A stretch of DNA of 64,000 bases, taken from positions 4,353,001 through 4,417,000 of the forward strand of contig NC_064039.1 of NCBI RefSeq assembly GCF_932526225.1, in the 5' to 3' direction. The stretch comes from Nematostella vectensis (lineage: Eukaryota > Cnidaria > Anthozoa > Actiniaria > Edwardsiidae). The position numbers and the translations under genes were made by a program. This document shows, in pieces, positions 42,536-55,434 of the stretch (positions within the stretch are counted from its first letter, which is position 1; every line of letters begins with the position of its first letter). The notes below the pieces were generated by a model. That model did no database searches. It worked only from the letters and a program-made list of their open reading frames with translations, and had not been told where the DNA came from.

Positions 42536-45500
42536 ATGGAGGCTGCGTCCTACGGATCGGCATGCTACGGGATGCCAGTACCGACGATCCCAACACCACC
42601 AGGACTCGAGGCGATCTATTCTACACTAAGAAAGCTTTACCCTGATCAGCCTAATCCTTTGCAAGTCACAGCTCTCGTGAAATGCTGGTAGGAATGTTTT
42701 TCTTGGTGAATTATCAATGTTATGTGTTAGCGCGCGCGCCAGGCGAGCAAAGCCGCCATCCGTCTCATCAGTTTACTAATGCGAAAACGGAACTCTTTGA
42801 ACTAAAGTCATTCCCTATCCTAACATTTTGTTTGTCTCGCACGAATTTAACATTTCTTGTACTAATTTTGAGTAAAAGAAAATGTTCAGACCACTTATAT
42901 GTTTGTTCACTTTCTCACTTTATTTTTGTAGGCTTGGGGGTCCGGATCCTTTAGACTTTATCAGCATGTTCGGCAATGCAGGAAGCCCTATGGAGGGGAT
43001 CCCCCCACACTGGCACTATGTGTCTTCAGGGCTGTCCGATCTCCATGGAGATGGCCGGGTGCATGAGTAAGTTTGTAGGGTATGGGGGATTGAGCTGGAA
43101 TTGACAAAAGACATATGAAAAAGCATCTTCCTCCAAAGCAAATGATAGAAATAATCTGAGGCTTGTCCCCCAGAACAATTTTTTTAGCTATGGTCCCTTT
43201 ATGAAAATAGTAATTAGTAATTACTCTATCCCTATACACTGACCTGGGGATGTAGCCACCTACAGGTAGAGTGATGGCACTTGTCTTACTAGGATTTATC
43301 AAATATACAAGCCTGCAATCAGTTGGAGGGTTCAATTGCCGTGTACTTCAAATTGGAGTGTCTCTGTGGAACACAGACTCTCAAGGGAAAAAGTGAATAA
43401 ATACAGCACATTAAATGGACAATGCTTATACTCCCATTTGTTAGCTTAGTCAATAGGGAATAACATCCTGTTTGATTTTGGGTACACTTAAATTTGTGAC
43501 AGGATTTAATTGTTCTTTAGATTTGTGAGTTGCTCAGTGACACACAGGCTCCAAGCTCCATGCAAACTTCCTCTCCTACATTGCTCATTACCAATGTTTA
43601 TTTCATATATGCTATTAGTACTGACATTTTTTTCTTTCCCAAGCTTCACAGGTCGTGATAGTCGCAGTGGGTATGGTTTTGAGCTGACATTCAGGCTGAA
43701 AAAACAGCCTGGGGAAAGTGCTCCTCCAACTTGGCCAGCAGAGTTACTTCAGCAACTGGCCAGATATGTCTTTCAAACTGGTGAGGGATCTCTTGTTTGC
43801 ACTAATATCTGTATGGAAGGGGTGCATCAACAGGGTTAGAAGGAGCCCCTTATTCACTAGTATCTGTGTGGTAGGGGTCGTACCATCAACAGGGTTAGGA
43901 GCAGCCCCTTATGCACTGGTATCTGTGTGGTAGGGGTCGTACTATCAACAGGGTTAGAAGGAGCCCCTTATGCACTGGTATCTGTGTGGTAGGGTTCGTA
44001 CCATCAACGGGGTTAGGAGGAGCCCCTTATGCACTGGTATCTGTGTGGTAGGGTTCGTACCATCAACGGGGTTAGGAGGAGCCCCTTATGCACTGGTATC
44101 TGTGTGGTAGGGTTCGTACCATCAACGGGGTTAGGAGGAGCCCCTTATGCACTGGTATCTGTGTGGTAGGGTTCGTACTATCAACAGGGTTAGGAGGAGC
44201 CCCTTATGCACTGGTATCTGTGTGGTAGGGGTCGTACCATCAACAGGGTTAGGAGGAGCCCCTTATGCACTGGTATCTGTGTGGTAGGGGTCGTACTATC
44301 AACAGGGTTAGGAGGAGCCCCTTATGCACTGGTATCTGTATGGAAGGTTTGCATTAACAGGGTTAGGAGGAGCCCCTTATGCACTGGTATCTGTAAGGTA
44401 GGGTTCGTACCATCAACAGGGTTAGGAGGAGCCCCTTATGCACTGGTATCTGTATGGAAAGGGTGCATCAACAGGGTTAGGAAGAGCCCCTTATGCACTG
44501 GTATCTATATGGAAGGGGTGCATCAATGGCTAGGGGGAGCCCCTTATGCACTAGTATCTGTGTGGTAGGCGTCGTACCATCAACAGGGTTAGGAGCAGCC
44601 CCTTATGCACTGGTATCTATATGGAAGGGGTGCATCAACAAGATTAGGAGGAGCCCCTTATGCACTGGTATCTGTATGGAAGAGGTGCATCAACGGCTAG
44701 GGGGAGCCCCTTATGCACTGGTATCTGTATGGAAGGTTTGCATTAACAGGGTTAGGAGCAGCCCCCTATGCACAGGTATTTGTATGGAAGGGATGCATTA
44801 ATAGGGTTAGGAGGAGCCCCTTGTATGTACTGGTCAACTGCAATCAAATGGATATTCAAAAAGTTAAACACGTAATTTCTATTTTTAGCACATGAGCAGG
44901 GTAGAGCATGGACCCCTCAGATGACCCCTCCGCCCTCGGCGTACCACTGATTTCTTATTAATAGGTGGAAAGTCTACATTGATTTAATGATTTGTCCTTT
45001 TTACAGAGAACATTCTGTGTGCCGTTGATCATGTCTCTTGGCATGCCCCTCTCGACTACACCCCATCAACTATGGGCCACTACCCTAGTAGCAAGATGTC
45101 ACAGATACAGCACATGCTTCTTGCTGAGGACCCTCAGGTTCCCACCATCTACACACCTCTGGGAAGGGTGGAGTTTGTACAGGTACATACGCATTCTAAG
45201 TATCTCCCACTAGGGGCAGAGTTTGCTGGCATAAGTATAAAGATGGTAATGTTGAAAAGCCCCCTCAGCAGTTTTTATCATTTTTGTTGAGTCAGATTCT
45301 TGGAGTGACAGCAGAAGAGCTGCAGGCTGCACAGCATTGGAATTGTAAATCAGTCTTGGACCTTATGCGCAAGACTCCACCGTGAGTACTTTGAGATGTG
45401 CTATGAAGGGCAAGTTTACAGTAGGCGAGTCCAGTATAGTCAGGTCCCTCTTCAACAAAGGCTATTAGTTTCTATGAAATTCAATAACTTCTGAACTTTT

Positions 45501-48500
45501 AGGTATTTGAAATATCTTTCTCTAACAAAGAAACAATAACAAGTTTAAAAAATAAATTGTGATGGAAATTAAAATGATGTAAACGTTAAATGTTTATTGC
45601 CTTTCTAAAGGAAATATTATGGTTTTCCAGAAGTAATTGAAAGTTTGTGTTTTCTTTCTAGAGCTGGTGGTCCCTGGCTAGTGACAGACATGGATAGGGT
45701 GGAGTCAATATTCGAAATCAAACCCAAACTAAAGGTGAGTAAGGATTAAAAAAAATTCACCATGCTATAATATCACATTGACGGTGCAGCATATTTTGTA
45801 GACAGGGCTTGTAAGTGAAAAGATCTCACAATGAAAAATAGGCTGAATTACAAAGAACGTATGGAAAAGCCTGTTATGAAGGGGGTCTACCCCTCCCCCC
45901 CTCACTCCCCTACCCAATATGCGCTGCCAATAAATCAGATTGGAACATGGTTGAAGATATTTTTTTACATTGGCTAAATTTAACAGGCTTTGCTTTTCGA
46001 GCCAGAGGATATGGTTAAATGCATAGCTATGAATTTACCATCTTCACTATTAATTGACCTGCTAGACACACCAAACTAAACTGTAAAAGGGGACTGGGTC
46101 ACTCTAAAAGAACTAAGGGAAACATAGTGATGCATTGCGATTTTAGAATTCTGGTGAATAGTCAGTCATAAAAAATGAATAAATGCCTTAACCACAAAGT
46201 CTCTAAGCTCTGAACATGCAACTGAACTTAGCCACCAAATAATTGGCGAAGTAGTGTTAAAACACTGATCATGAATTTGAACTAGTCTGTATGAACTGCC
46301 ACCAAATGTGTTCTTTGATGTTCCAAAAATTCAGATTCCGGCAGGAAATTAAAGTACCATGAATCCTGGTAGCGTCTAAAAAGCCTCTATGCCGTCAGTT
46401 TGCCATCCTAGCAAAGTACCATGTGAGAATAAGCATATGTTAACATCCAGGCGCGTACACACCCTGCGCACCCCCTCCCCCCCTCCTTGGCCTACAAAAA
46501 GTGTGTCATTTCTTATTGAAGGTTGAAGATCATCAAATGCTATCATTTTTCCATATGATTCCTATAACTGCGCACCCCCCCCTTAAGTCAATCCTGGGAA
46601 TGCGCCTGACATCGGGACATGGGGAACCTGTGATTTTTTCGATTATATTCAGTAAATATAGCACGTAATTTGTCTTCGAATATTGAATAAGAATAAGAAA
46701 GGTGTGGGTGGCAGGGGCTCTTTGATTTGCTTTATTCTCAATCTCCCGTAGGAGGTCGTCACTCATGGAATCGAGAGAGATGGCTCTAATCTAAGTGGCG
46801 TTGCTGCTAAGTGCTTCTGGGAAGAATTTAGTCCAACTCGGTCTTTCCCCAGACCCGCCTCTGAAGACCCTACGCTCGCCCGTCCGGTACCTCAAACCTC
46901 CAAAGATCTCGCCACCCGCTACAAGGTCCTGCCGTCCATTCGTGGGGGCGTCAATCCAAAGGGCGAGCCCTCTGCGCATGACAGAGGTTCTCCATGTGGA
47001 AGCGCGGTTAGTGAGATTGTCCGCACGAGGACGCTCGTGGGCGCACATCTGCGGTTTGGTTACGAAGCCGCCATGCTACTTCCACTTGCTATCAGGTATT
47101 ATAATTTGCGTTATATCTATTTAGTTCTTCTTTTGCTATTTTAGGAGTTGTATTTGTCCTCGCGCTTACGTAAAATTGGCAAAATTTCGCGAAAGTAACT
47201 CCCTCCTTACGAACGAAAGGGAAAGCTGTCAGGTGAAAACGGAAAAGGAGGAAGCTTTGAAGGAAAACCCTCCCAGACAAGGGGAAAGAATGGGAGAATT
47301 TTCTCTCTTTCCGTCGCCAGACTTTTACACCTACGTCCTAAGTCCGCGCTTACTTTTTATTTGCTAGTTAAAAGTTATACTTGCAGCTTCGAGAGTTTTG
47401 CGCTTGTTCGATTGGAACTCTTGTGTATCTTCTCTTAGAGTCGGGTTGTGCGCCTGTTCGAGTGGGTTTACCGGCCAACTCTTGTTATCTTCTCTAAGAG
47501 TCGGGTTGTGCGCTTGTTCGAGTGGGTATACCAGCCAACTTTTGTGTATCTTCTCTTAAAGTCGGGTTGTGCGTTTGTTCGAGTGGGTATACCGGCCAAC
47601 TCTTTTGTATCTTCTCTAAGAGTCGGGTTGTGCGCTTGTCCAAGTGGGTATACCGGCCAACTCTTGTGTATCTTCTCCAGGGGTCGGTTGCGCCACGGCC
47701 GTCACTTCACCTTCAGCAGTTCCGTGAGCGACACAACCATCACATTGGTAACGAGTAACGTCGCGGGATCCATCGCTGATCGCGAACATCCATACTCTGC
47801 GTGTGGCTCTTGGCTACAGGTGAGACTGCTTTCTAAACATGCGAAACGCCCGATATAGTAAGGGTACGCTTTGCTGGACGAACGTAATGACCATTGCAAA
47901 CACGCGTTACATAACAATATAGTAAAGGTAGCCGGTGTTATCACGTGACATACGCGTGACAGGAAAGTTAGCCGAGGTAACACGTGAGGTGACACGTGAC
48001 GGTAATCACTTGAGGTGACACGTGACATGCGCCTAGACCACCCTTGATAAACTTAGAACACGAATAAAGATTTTTTTCTTACACTTTTTGTGTTTACAAC
48101 TAGTTGTTGATCTCAGACGAATTCCTAAAAAGGCTCGATAGAGACCTGGACGACCTTACAAGACCACGTGATGTGAGTACCACAGGCATCCCTTTTGTCA
48201 AGTAAATGGAACATGAAGTCCTCCGCCTTCTATCTAAAACCAGGGGCGGGTCTTAGTTTTTTTTCTGAGACGGGGGTTTGACCTATGTCACTGATAAAAT
48301 GTAAATAATTACAGTTTGAGGGCATACAAAAAGGAAATACTGTATTATACATATTACTCTCTCATTTTCTGTTAAACAATTAGAGACATTAGAGGGGGCG
48401 TCGAGAGGGGGGGGGGATTTCGTATGTCACTTTTTGCACATGATTATTTCCCTAAACAGCCCAAGAGGTGAGTAAACCCCCCCCCCCCTTCCCCTAAGTC

Positions 48501-48604
48501 CGCTACTGAAAACCATTTTATTTCAATTGTTACAGTTGGACCTGCCTAAAGAATATCGATGGCCGGCAGACGGTCTGATTATTACTGTACTGCCCGAAGA
48601 GTGA
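42536..48604 (+). CDS. SUFU: SUFU, Suppressor of fused
   Basis: Binds and restrains Gli/Ci transcription factors in the Hedgehog pathway (cytoplasm/nucleus). Exons: 42536-42687, 42932-43066, 43644-43780, 45007-45182, 45296-45381, 45662-45734, 46752-47095, 47681-47819, 48104-48172, 48536-48604; total 1380 nt, 459 aa, phases match. Diagnostic text: LYPDQPNPLQVTALVKCWLG, GGPDPLDFISM, GYGFELTFRLKKQPGESAPP, TWPAELLQQLARYVF, AGGPWLVTDMDRVESIFEI in the N-terminal lobe; RGRLRHGRHFTFSSSV and EHPYSACGSWLQ in the C-terminal lobe; LPKEYRWPADGLIITVLPEE at the end. The interlobe linker (exon 46752-47095) differs strongly from vertebrates, and the vertebrate RSICIGT-type stretch is not seen. An upstream in-frame ATG at 42500 exists; 42536 is preferred because SUFU-like sequence follows it. 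AATAAA at 49200-49205 may be the poly(A) signal. Confidence 0.96.
43795..44830 (+). repeat. 55-59-bp minisatellite just inside the SUFU intron after exon 3 (about 18 copies)
   Basis: Begins about 15-20 nt after the donor of exon 43644-43780 (CAAACTG|GTGAGG). Units contain GCACTGGTATCTGTGTGGTA, then GGGTCGTACCATCAACAGGG and TTAGGAGGAGCCCCTTAT, in 59-bp and 55-bp forms. ACTG|GT echoes the real donor but the rest of the exon is not copied, so seeding at the splice site is less certain here. Confidence 0.95.
46448..46608. mobile_element. MITE with CAGGCGC ends in a SUFU intron
   Basis: CAGGCGCGTAC at 46448 faces GCGCCTG ending 46608. C-runs and GCGCACCCCC occur just inside each end in the same orientation. 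About 160 bp, non-coding. Confidence 0.5.
47395..47680 (+). repeat. About 61-bp repeat carrying copies of the next SUFU 3' splice site (about 5 copies)
   Basis: The unit reads GTATACCGGCCAACTCTTGT then GTATCTTCTCTAAGAGTCGG and GTTGTGCGCTTGTTCGAGTG. The true acceptor of exon 47681-47819 reads CAACTCTTGTGTATCTTCTC then CAG|GGGTCGGTTGCGCC, so it is itself the last unit of the array. Earlier units have CTCTTAG|AGTCGGG or CTCTAAG|AGTCGGG at the same place. Confidence 0.9.
48241..48508. mobile_element. Putative hAT-like MITE in the last SUFU intron
   Basis: CAGGGGCGGGTCTTAG at 48241 and CCTAAGTCCGCTACTG ending 48508 are imperfect inverted ends, with AAAAC on the left and AAAACC on the right outside. 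G-runs and C-runs occur inside. Non-coding. Confidence 0.5.
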
Positions 48605-49913
48605 ATCACCCTCACAGAAAAAATTGGAAACCGCGCACTATGCAGGCTAGTATATTATAGATCAGAATTTAGGCTGAGGGCTTTGGTACAACAGAGAAAG
48701 AAAGGGCGTGCCTTAGGACGCTGGTCTAGGGTGCAAAGACTATGGGAAGGAATTTGACAATGTCTAAGAGCACTTTGCGACAGAGGGCAGAATTAGATAT
48801 TGTCTTAGGGCAAAAACAAAAGAAAGGATATTGAATAACTACGGAAGGGAGACACATCGAGGTGTTTCTAAGGGCACAATACGACAGTAATAGGGGGTAA
48901 ATGTTAGGTTAATAGTTCGAATGAAGACAGTAATGCGTTTTGTTATCGCGGCTATTAGGCTATTCGTCCGCCATATTGGAATCAGGGCTACACGCCGTCC
49001 CGGCGTGCTATCCAGTTCGTTTACTGTTTTATCATCGAACAGCTAGAGTCGCAAACTGAACTATTTGTTTGGATTTTTTTAGTCTCACTTTCGATGATTT
49101 TTAAATTACTTTTTAAATACACTGAGATAAAGAAATGATAGTTATTTATATAGAGCTCAATCCCGAATTTCGAAATAAGCGAACCGCTTTGAATTGCCCA
49201 ATAAAACAAATAATTGAAAAAAAAAACTTTGTTTGTTGTAAAAGAATATTAAATAGTTTTTGTATAGGGAGTTAGATATATTTTTCTAAACAAAATTTAG
49301 AGTTATTTGCAGTTTTTATAATAGATTTATTTTGCACAATTTATTAAACACTAATTACTCATTACTGTACATTATGTTTTTGCTATGCAAAGTTTTATGT
49401 CGTTTACAACATACCAAAGTTCAGACTATACTTGGCACTCACGGGCGAATTCCCTCAAATTCAAATGTACTATGTGTACCATAAGACAGATCTTTGCTCC
49501 TTGCATCATATACTTCTATAGGGCTAATACCCGAGTCTCTTTCCGTTATGTACACCAAGATACCGATACATCGAGTCGGCTTCTCGGCCACTATGGGACC
49601 AGGTATACTCATGCATGTTATGGCCTTTCGGTACTTGACACCGAATCAGTCGGTAAGGTACTAAGCGATGGCGTGTTTGTACACTGATTGTCAGTCTTTC
49701 TCTGGCTGAGGTCACAGTTTTTTGTGTGCATGTGAATATTCCCTCTAAACACAGTGTATCTCGAAGTCCGGTAAGTTTGATACGGAAGATACCGTACCAA
49801 GGCGACCTGAATATCAGGCTTTTTCAAGCTGAGGTGACACGTGTTCTTGGTCATGTAAATGTTCTTCCCAGACACGTGAAAGTTCTGTAAGTTGATACAG
49901 GGAGGAAGCCTTA
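48605..49913. other. Intergenic between SUFU and the homeobox gene (convergent)
   Basis: Contains the probable SUFU 3'UTR (to about 49.2 kb) and the 3'UTR of the minus-strand homeobox gene. AT-rich near 49.2-49.35 kb. No gene recognised. Confidence 0.4.
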
Positions 49914-51702
49914 CTAGGGTGATAGCGGGTTCTTATGCATGTTGGTGTTACCCTCGAGTGCCTGTCGCTTCCACTTGGTCCTTCTGTTTTGGAACCAGAC
50001 TTTGACTTGTGTCTCACTCAGCTTGAGGTATGAGGCGAGCTGTTTACGCTCCGTTCCCACCACGTAGTGGTTCTTGTCGAAGGACGTCTCAAGACACAGT
50101 AACTGGAAGGGCGTGAATGCTGTACGAACTCTGCGCACGCGGGAAGACCGGGCCGCCAGTGGTTTTGCAGCTGTGTTGGACTGGGCGTTGGTTGTTGTTA
50201 CCATAGACGGAAGGCAAGCTGTTTAAAAAGTTGTGGGTTACCGACTGTGGACAAGGTGTTTTGATATAAATCTACGACCAACATTGAACCAAAACCGTTA
50301 GTTACTATGTTCGGCAATCTGTAATGACGTCAAGGCTTTATGTAAATAAAGCGCGTTCTTACCATTGCTAGTATAGCTCGGTCTTGCTGGCTCAGGTTTA
50401 TTCAGCGGTAATTCCGTCATAGGATATGCGCCCCATCTCAAAGGCTCGCGTGAAGATGGCGAGCTGATGTGCTTGGTTATTGAGCGCACGTCTTGTTCGA
50501 CCTAAAAACATTTATTATAACTCATAACTATGGAACCGCGGAATTATGTACGGAAACGTAGGATGCAATATTTAACTTATAAACAATACAATCAAATCAT
50601 AAAACCACGCTAGAAATGACGAGCGCATTAGATCATATAGATAATGAATTTTGCGCTATATAAATAATAAAATTATTATTAAAATTATAGAAATACACCC
50701 GAAAAGAAAAAGAATAAATTTTAACTGAACTATATGAAGAAAATACGTCAGATTTTGATAGTTCTGCATAAAGAAGAAATGTTTCTTTATAAGACTCGTT
50801 AAGACTTTTGGATTTACTGTCGTTTCATGTGTAGTAGGGAATTATTTTTTAAAGTGAAACTAAAAATACAGAAAAAATTTCCAAGTTTTTCATGAAAACA
50901 ATTACGTAAAGGAATGGGTAAAAATATGTAGTATTTAACTTGGCCCCCTAATTCACTTATAAACCTTCTGGTATAAGAGCAATCATTACAACGACAAGAG
51001 CGCGCACTCCCTATGTAAGAGCTTTGTCATCATTGATATTTTTTAGGAGCTGGCCCTAGGTTTTAAGTTTTATTGGTCATTGTTTTTTAATACACTTTTT
51101 TATTGGCACTGCTTTTTGATAGCAAAGTTTGTGAAGGAAAGTTTGTTTATGAATGTGTGTTTTGAATCTCCGAGAAAATGTCGAAATCTATCCTATAAGA
51201 TAGATTAGGATCATTCAGTCATATCATTAATATGGTGTTTGACAACTAGGAGTAAACCTCCCTGCCGGTAAAACGACTGCAAGAAACATATTGCAAAAAA
51301 AGGAGATACTCGCCTAGTTAGCCAAATAGCACCCCAGGCAAATCCGACAGAAGGGGGACTATTTTCTGGCAAGGCTTAAAACGACTTGTAGAATCATATC
51401 CCCAAAGGAGGAAAGAAGTTTTAGCCCGCCTATGATTTTTATAGGGTACTGAGGAAGGTCTTTAAGAGCGAACCAACCTTAAGGAGAGTTAAAGGTCTTA
51501 CCTGTCCAAGCGCCGTGAAGGGAACGAGCTTTCTCTCGGGTGGATAGAATGAACAGGACGAGGGAGAGAAGGTAGAGGCAGGAGACGGAAGCACCTCGGG
51601 GTACCTGCAGATGGCTCCGTTACACTCGCTGGACGGACAAGGGCAGCGATAATAGTAGTAACCTTCTGTTGACATCTCGTTTTGTGGCCTTTTTTTTTTC
51701 AA
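49914..51702 (-). CDS. EMX/NOT-class homeobox transcription factor
   Basis: Sequence-specific nuclear DNA-binding protein. Exons 5' to 3': 51502-51702, 50363-50501, 49914-50218; phases match. Start is either 51702 (MKKKRPQNE) or 51675 ([10 protein letters not shown]), giving about 214 or 205 aa. The homeodomain lies near the C-terminus in the last exon: [36 protein letters not shown], then [17 protein letters not shown], with helix-3 residues Q50 and N51 present. KNHYVVG.ERKQLA is typical of EMX. YVVGTER...[17 protein letters not shown] is also shared with NOT proteins, so I name the class and not the orthologue. The tail after the homeodomain is very short ([14 protein letters not shown]). 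The N-terminal part is Cys/Tyr/Pro-rich and I see no clear engrailed-type repression motif. Confidence 0.88.
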
Positions 51703-54700
51703 ACGCTTTATCGTTTTCGGACGTTTCGGTAGAATTTGACCCCTCTTCTGCTACAGTTCAGCTTATGTTTAGCAAACTCGAAACTTAAGTCTGACCTAGG
51801 TATGAGAAGTGCGAAGACTTTCACTGAACTTACTGGCGCAATTCCAAGTTCTTTTATACATTTCGCCAAACCAATAAGTAGTCCTATCAGAAACGGATAT
51901 TGGTGTGTGCACCAATGATAAGCACTGTTTGCGTATTGTTTATTTTTTGATGCGCTTAATAATCATTTAATCACCTTGTCGGATGGGCCTGTCTTCATAG
52001 CATAACCAATAAGGGGTACTCATTTAGAGGGAAGGCAAATTAAAGAAACGCCCCATTTTATCTTTCAAAGCGCTCCCCGCAAGGCACGCCGCATCAGATG
52101 TTATTATCATTTCTTTAACCAATTCAATTAAGAATTATTCAACTATTGCTCATGGTGGTGCTATAAGACGTCTAGTTTACAAAAGTTTAACTAATGTTTT
52201 TTAATTAAAGCTTAAATTGCTGTTTCAGTAGTTTCTGTGAGTTTTAATTTACAGAAATATGGTATAAAATAAGTACAGTTGAGTTCTTTATTAACATCTA
52301 AATGAAATAGAATCTTTTAAAATTAATGAAAGACCCTTTCTATACACTTTCGTAAAAGACGAAGAAAATGAAAATACTTAGTTGTGCCAATGTGTGCATT
52401 AGTCAAAAGATTGAAAACATTTTCTCCCAGGGACAGGTATTCTTAGTATTTTTCTTCAAAACGTTGGGCATGGTTTGATTTCGCTTTTCGTCTTAGATGA
52501 AATGTTGAAACTAAGTTAATACGTTTACAATTTTCTTACCTTTCAAATTATACTCTTAATTACGTATCTTTAAAATCTCATTTTGTGTGACATGGTGTTA
52601 GAATTTCATCTAAATAAAAGGTAGAAGCCAAACAAATGCACTCCCAATTGGCAAAAGTTTATTTCTCGTTATTATAACAACCACTGCTTTTTCCAGTAAA
52701 TACGACATGGAAGATCTTTAAATGTTAACCATATCTAAATGAGCAAAAGCCAAATCAAATCAAAGACTAATTAAGAAGACCTGAAAATTGGAACTACAAA
52801 CATTTAGCAGCCATTGGCTCGTTTATAGTCATAATCCTGTTTGCTTTTGATAAAAAGGCGCTCAACAAATGAAATGAAATCTAGAAAACGATAGCTTGTT
52901 TACTCTGCTGTCTTCCGAAATTTCTTTATTAGAGGGTTAGAAAAATAGTCTCTCCCTTGTTTACGCACATACTTGGGATCATTACAATAATCGTTTCCCT
53001 ATGAATAGTTAAATAAAATATAACTAGTTTTCATAGGGGTTTATAAAAATAATCGCAGGTTTTATCATACAATACGATTATCGACTAAATTGGACAATTG
53101 GATGGAAGACAATCACGTTTAGAAAGCATTTAGAAGAGAATGGACCACAAATACGGGTTGCAATAATTTGCATTTTGAAGAGTTTCGCCTTGATTGTTAA
53201 GAGAAAGTATAAGTTAAGGCTTCGATTATTCTTTTCAGGACCAGCACGCGCCACTCTTAAGACACATGCGACAGTGTTTATCGAAAAGAATACTTTATTT
53301 TATCATACAAACATGAAAAAGATTAGATCCTTAAGATAGTTACATGTGTTTGCCAACAAGAGAAATATAAATATAGTTCTGGTAAAAGGAACTGGGCGAA
53401 GAATTTTGAATTAAAGTTGGCTTAGATAAATTTCGCGCCATTTTCAGCGATCGGTATAGGTTATTACAAAGCTAACTAAACGATTCGTAACGTATTTGAG
53501 ACAAGCAGTCTGTATTATCAATTTATTTTTCTTCTATGAAACCGAGGCAGCTGGATTGAGGTGTTGAGATCGTGGTTATGGTTTATTGCCATTATTGGGT
53601 CTCATACAATGAGGGACGCAGGTTGAAAAAGTACCATTGTCCCACATTATTAAACAGTAGAATAAGAGATTTGCCCTTCTCCTCCAATTTCCTTTTTCTT
53701 CTGTTATTGAGCGCGTTAAAAAGACAGCTTAATATGCCATTGAGATCAAAGTAAACTCATCCTTGAGTCAATGTTTGCACGATTAGCATATTACTTTTGT
53801 TTGGCGTCATTTTATGACACTCGTAAAGAAAAGGTTTGTTTGTCAAGTTTGGCAGCAGCTGGCGCCTAGCCCAATGCGCAGAGGACGACTTTTTTTTACG
53901 ATCTCGGAAAAAGACGTAATATTTTTGGAAACAACAAGACAACTATTTTTTCCAAAGAAATAACTCCCTTGAAATAGAGCGCTAATTTGTTTACCCTATT
54001 TCCCTTATGTTTTTATTTTATTTTGGACTTACTGGAATGCTTCTCCGTTGCCACCTTAACCTTTAATAAAGCGGATAAAGTACTATAGCGCATTAATTTA
54101 ATTTTCAGAGACTGAAACTGCGAGAGCTAAAGACTTCACATATATTTCTCAAAATGTTTATTAATAGAAGGAGGTCTATATTGTAAAAGTGTATTTCGAA
54201 AAAAATAGTATACTAAAAGAACGAACAAACGGATTGTGAAGGTTTCGTAGACGTGTCGATTAGATTAACAGAACACCAAGGGGGGGATTTATGGTTACTC
54301 AAAGACAGTATTTCTATTGTACAAAAAATTGCAAATGAATTTTTTTATCTTTTCTTATGAGAACATTTTATGTAAGAACGTCCAAGCAAAATATTGTTTT
54401 CTTAGTTTGACGGTAATGAAGTGAACCGTCAAACTAAGAAAACAATATTTTGCTGCTATCTGAGCTTCATGGTTTAATCTCAGGCTGGACGTTCTTATAA
54501 AAAATGTTCTCATAATATAGAATCAAATTGTGTTCTTGATAACAGCCTATTGATCACTTGTGTAATTTTGTTTCTAATACTTCCAATTGGATATTTATTT
54601 TTTCATATACACTAAAATTTAAGAACATTTTCAGCATCAACTTCCAAATTAGACGTTCTTGTAAAAAAGGGTCTAAATACAATTGATAGAAAGATTGTCA

Positions 54701-55434
54701 AGGAAGAAATAAAACATTTTGTTTGGCATATCAGCCTTTGTTATGATTTTCTCCTTTGTATTTTTTTTTTAATTTACCCCGAACCCATAGAAACAAACAA
54801 ATAGCTATGATAAAGATATGATAATATAGAAACAAAGAAATTAATATTTATTATTATTATTATAAAAACCCTTCCGGCTTTCTTGTCCATCATCTTTCTA
54901 TATCCTCTCTAAACGCAAGTGGGAAAGGCATCGTTTCTGTCAAATTATTTGATGCCATAGCAGATTGGTTGTCTTTAATAACCGCCAAAGACCTTCAGAT
55001 AATTTCCGAATCTTTTCAGCTGAAGTAGAAATCTGTAAGTTAGTTTTTTACCTCTATCCTACGTTTTAGAGCTGTTGCAGTTATTAATTCTCTGTCAACA
55101 TTAAATTTGTATGTTTTGTATCCTCCGATCTCAAATAAATGCCAGTAGCCCCTTTTTGTCAAACCCAAATTACAAAGTAAAAAAAAAAAACGTCCAATTT
55201 GCTGCTTACATACCCTCGTCAAAAAACTAAATATCTCCTCTAAGATTGGTATCACCAGCAAAACCATTGACACGTGACATGCTTGAGCCAATCAGATCCC
55301 TTCAGAGGAGTAGGTTCACTTTTCTGTTGCTTCTGTTCAATCATTTATAACGCAAGAAAAGAAAACTTACTTGGAAGAAACAAATCTTGAAAAAAAGAAA
55401 ACATCTTCACACTTCACGATGTTACACAATTAAA
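51703..55434. other. Long AT-rich intergenic region
   Basis: No coding gene recognised on either strand over about 3.7 kb. It contains the nested hairpin at 54356-54514 and AT-rich stretches. As upstream sequence of a homeobox gene it could hold enhancers, but no specific site is supported. Confidence 0.5.
54356..54514. repeat. Nested hairpin / foldback element
   Basis: A perfect 29-bp inner stem (54386-54414 with 54425-54453, loop 10 nt) is enclosed by a 29-bp outer stem with two mismatches (54356-54384 with 54486-54514). A stretch of about 32 nt is present only on the 3' side between the stems. A related fragment (AAGAACATTTTCAGC...GACGTTCTTGTAAAAA) lies at 54618-54668. Confidence 0.85.
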
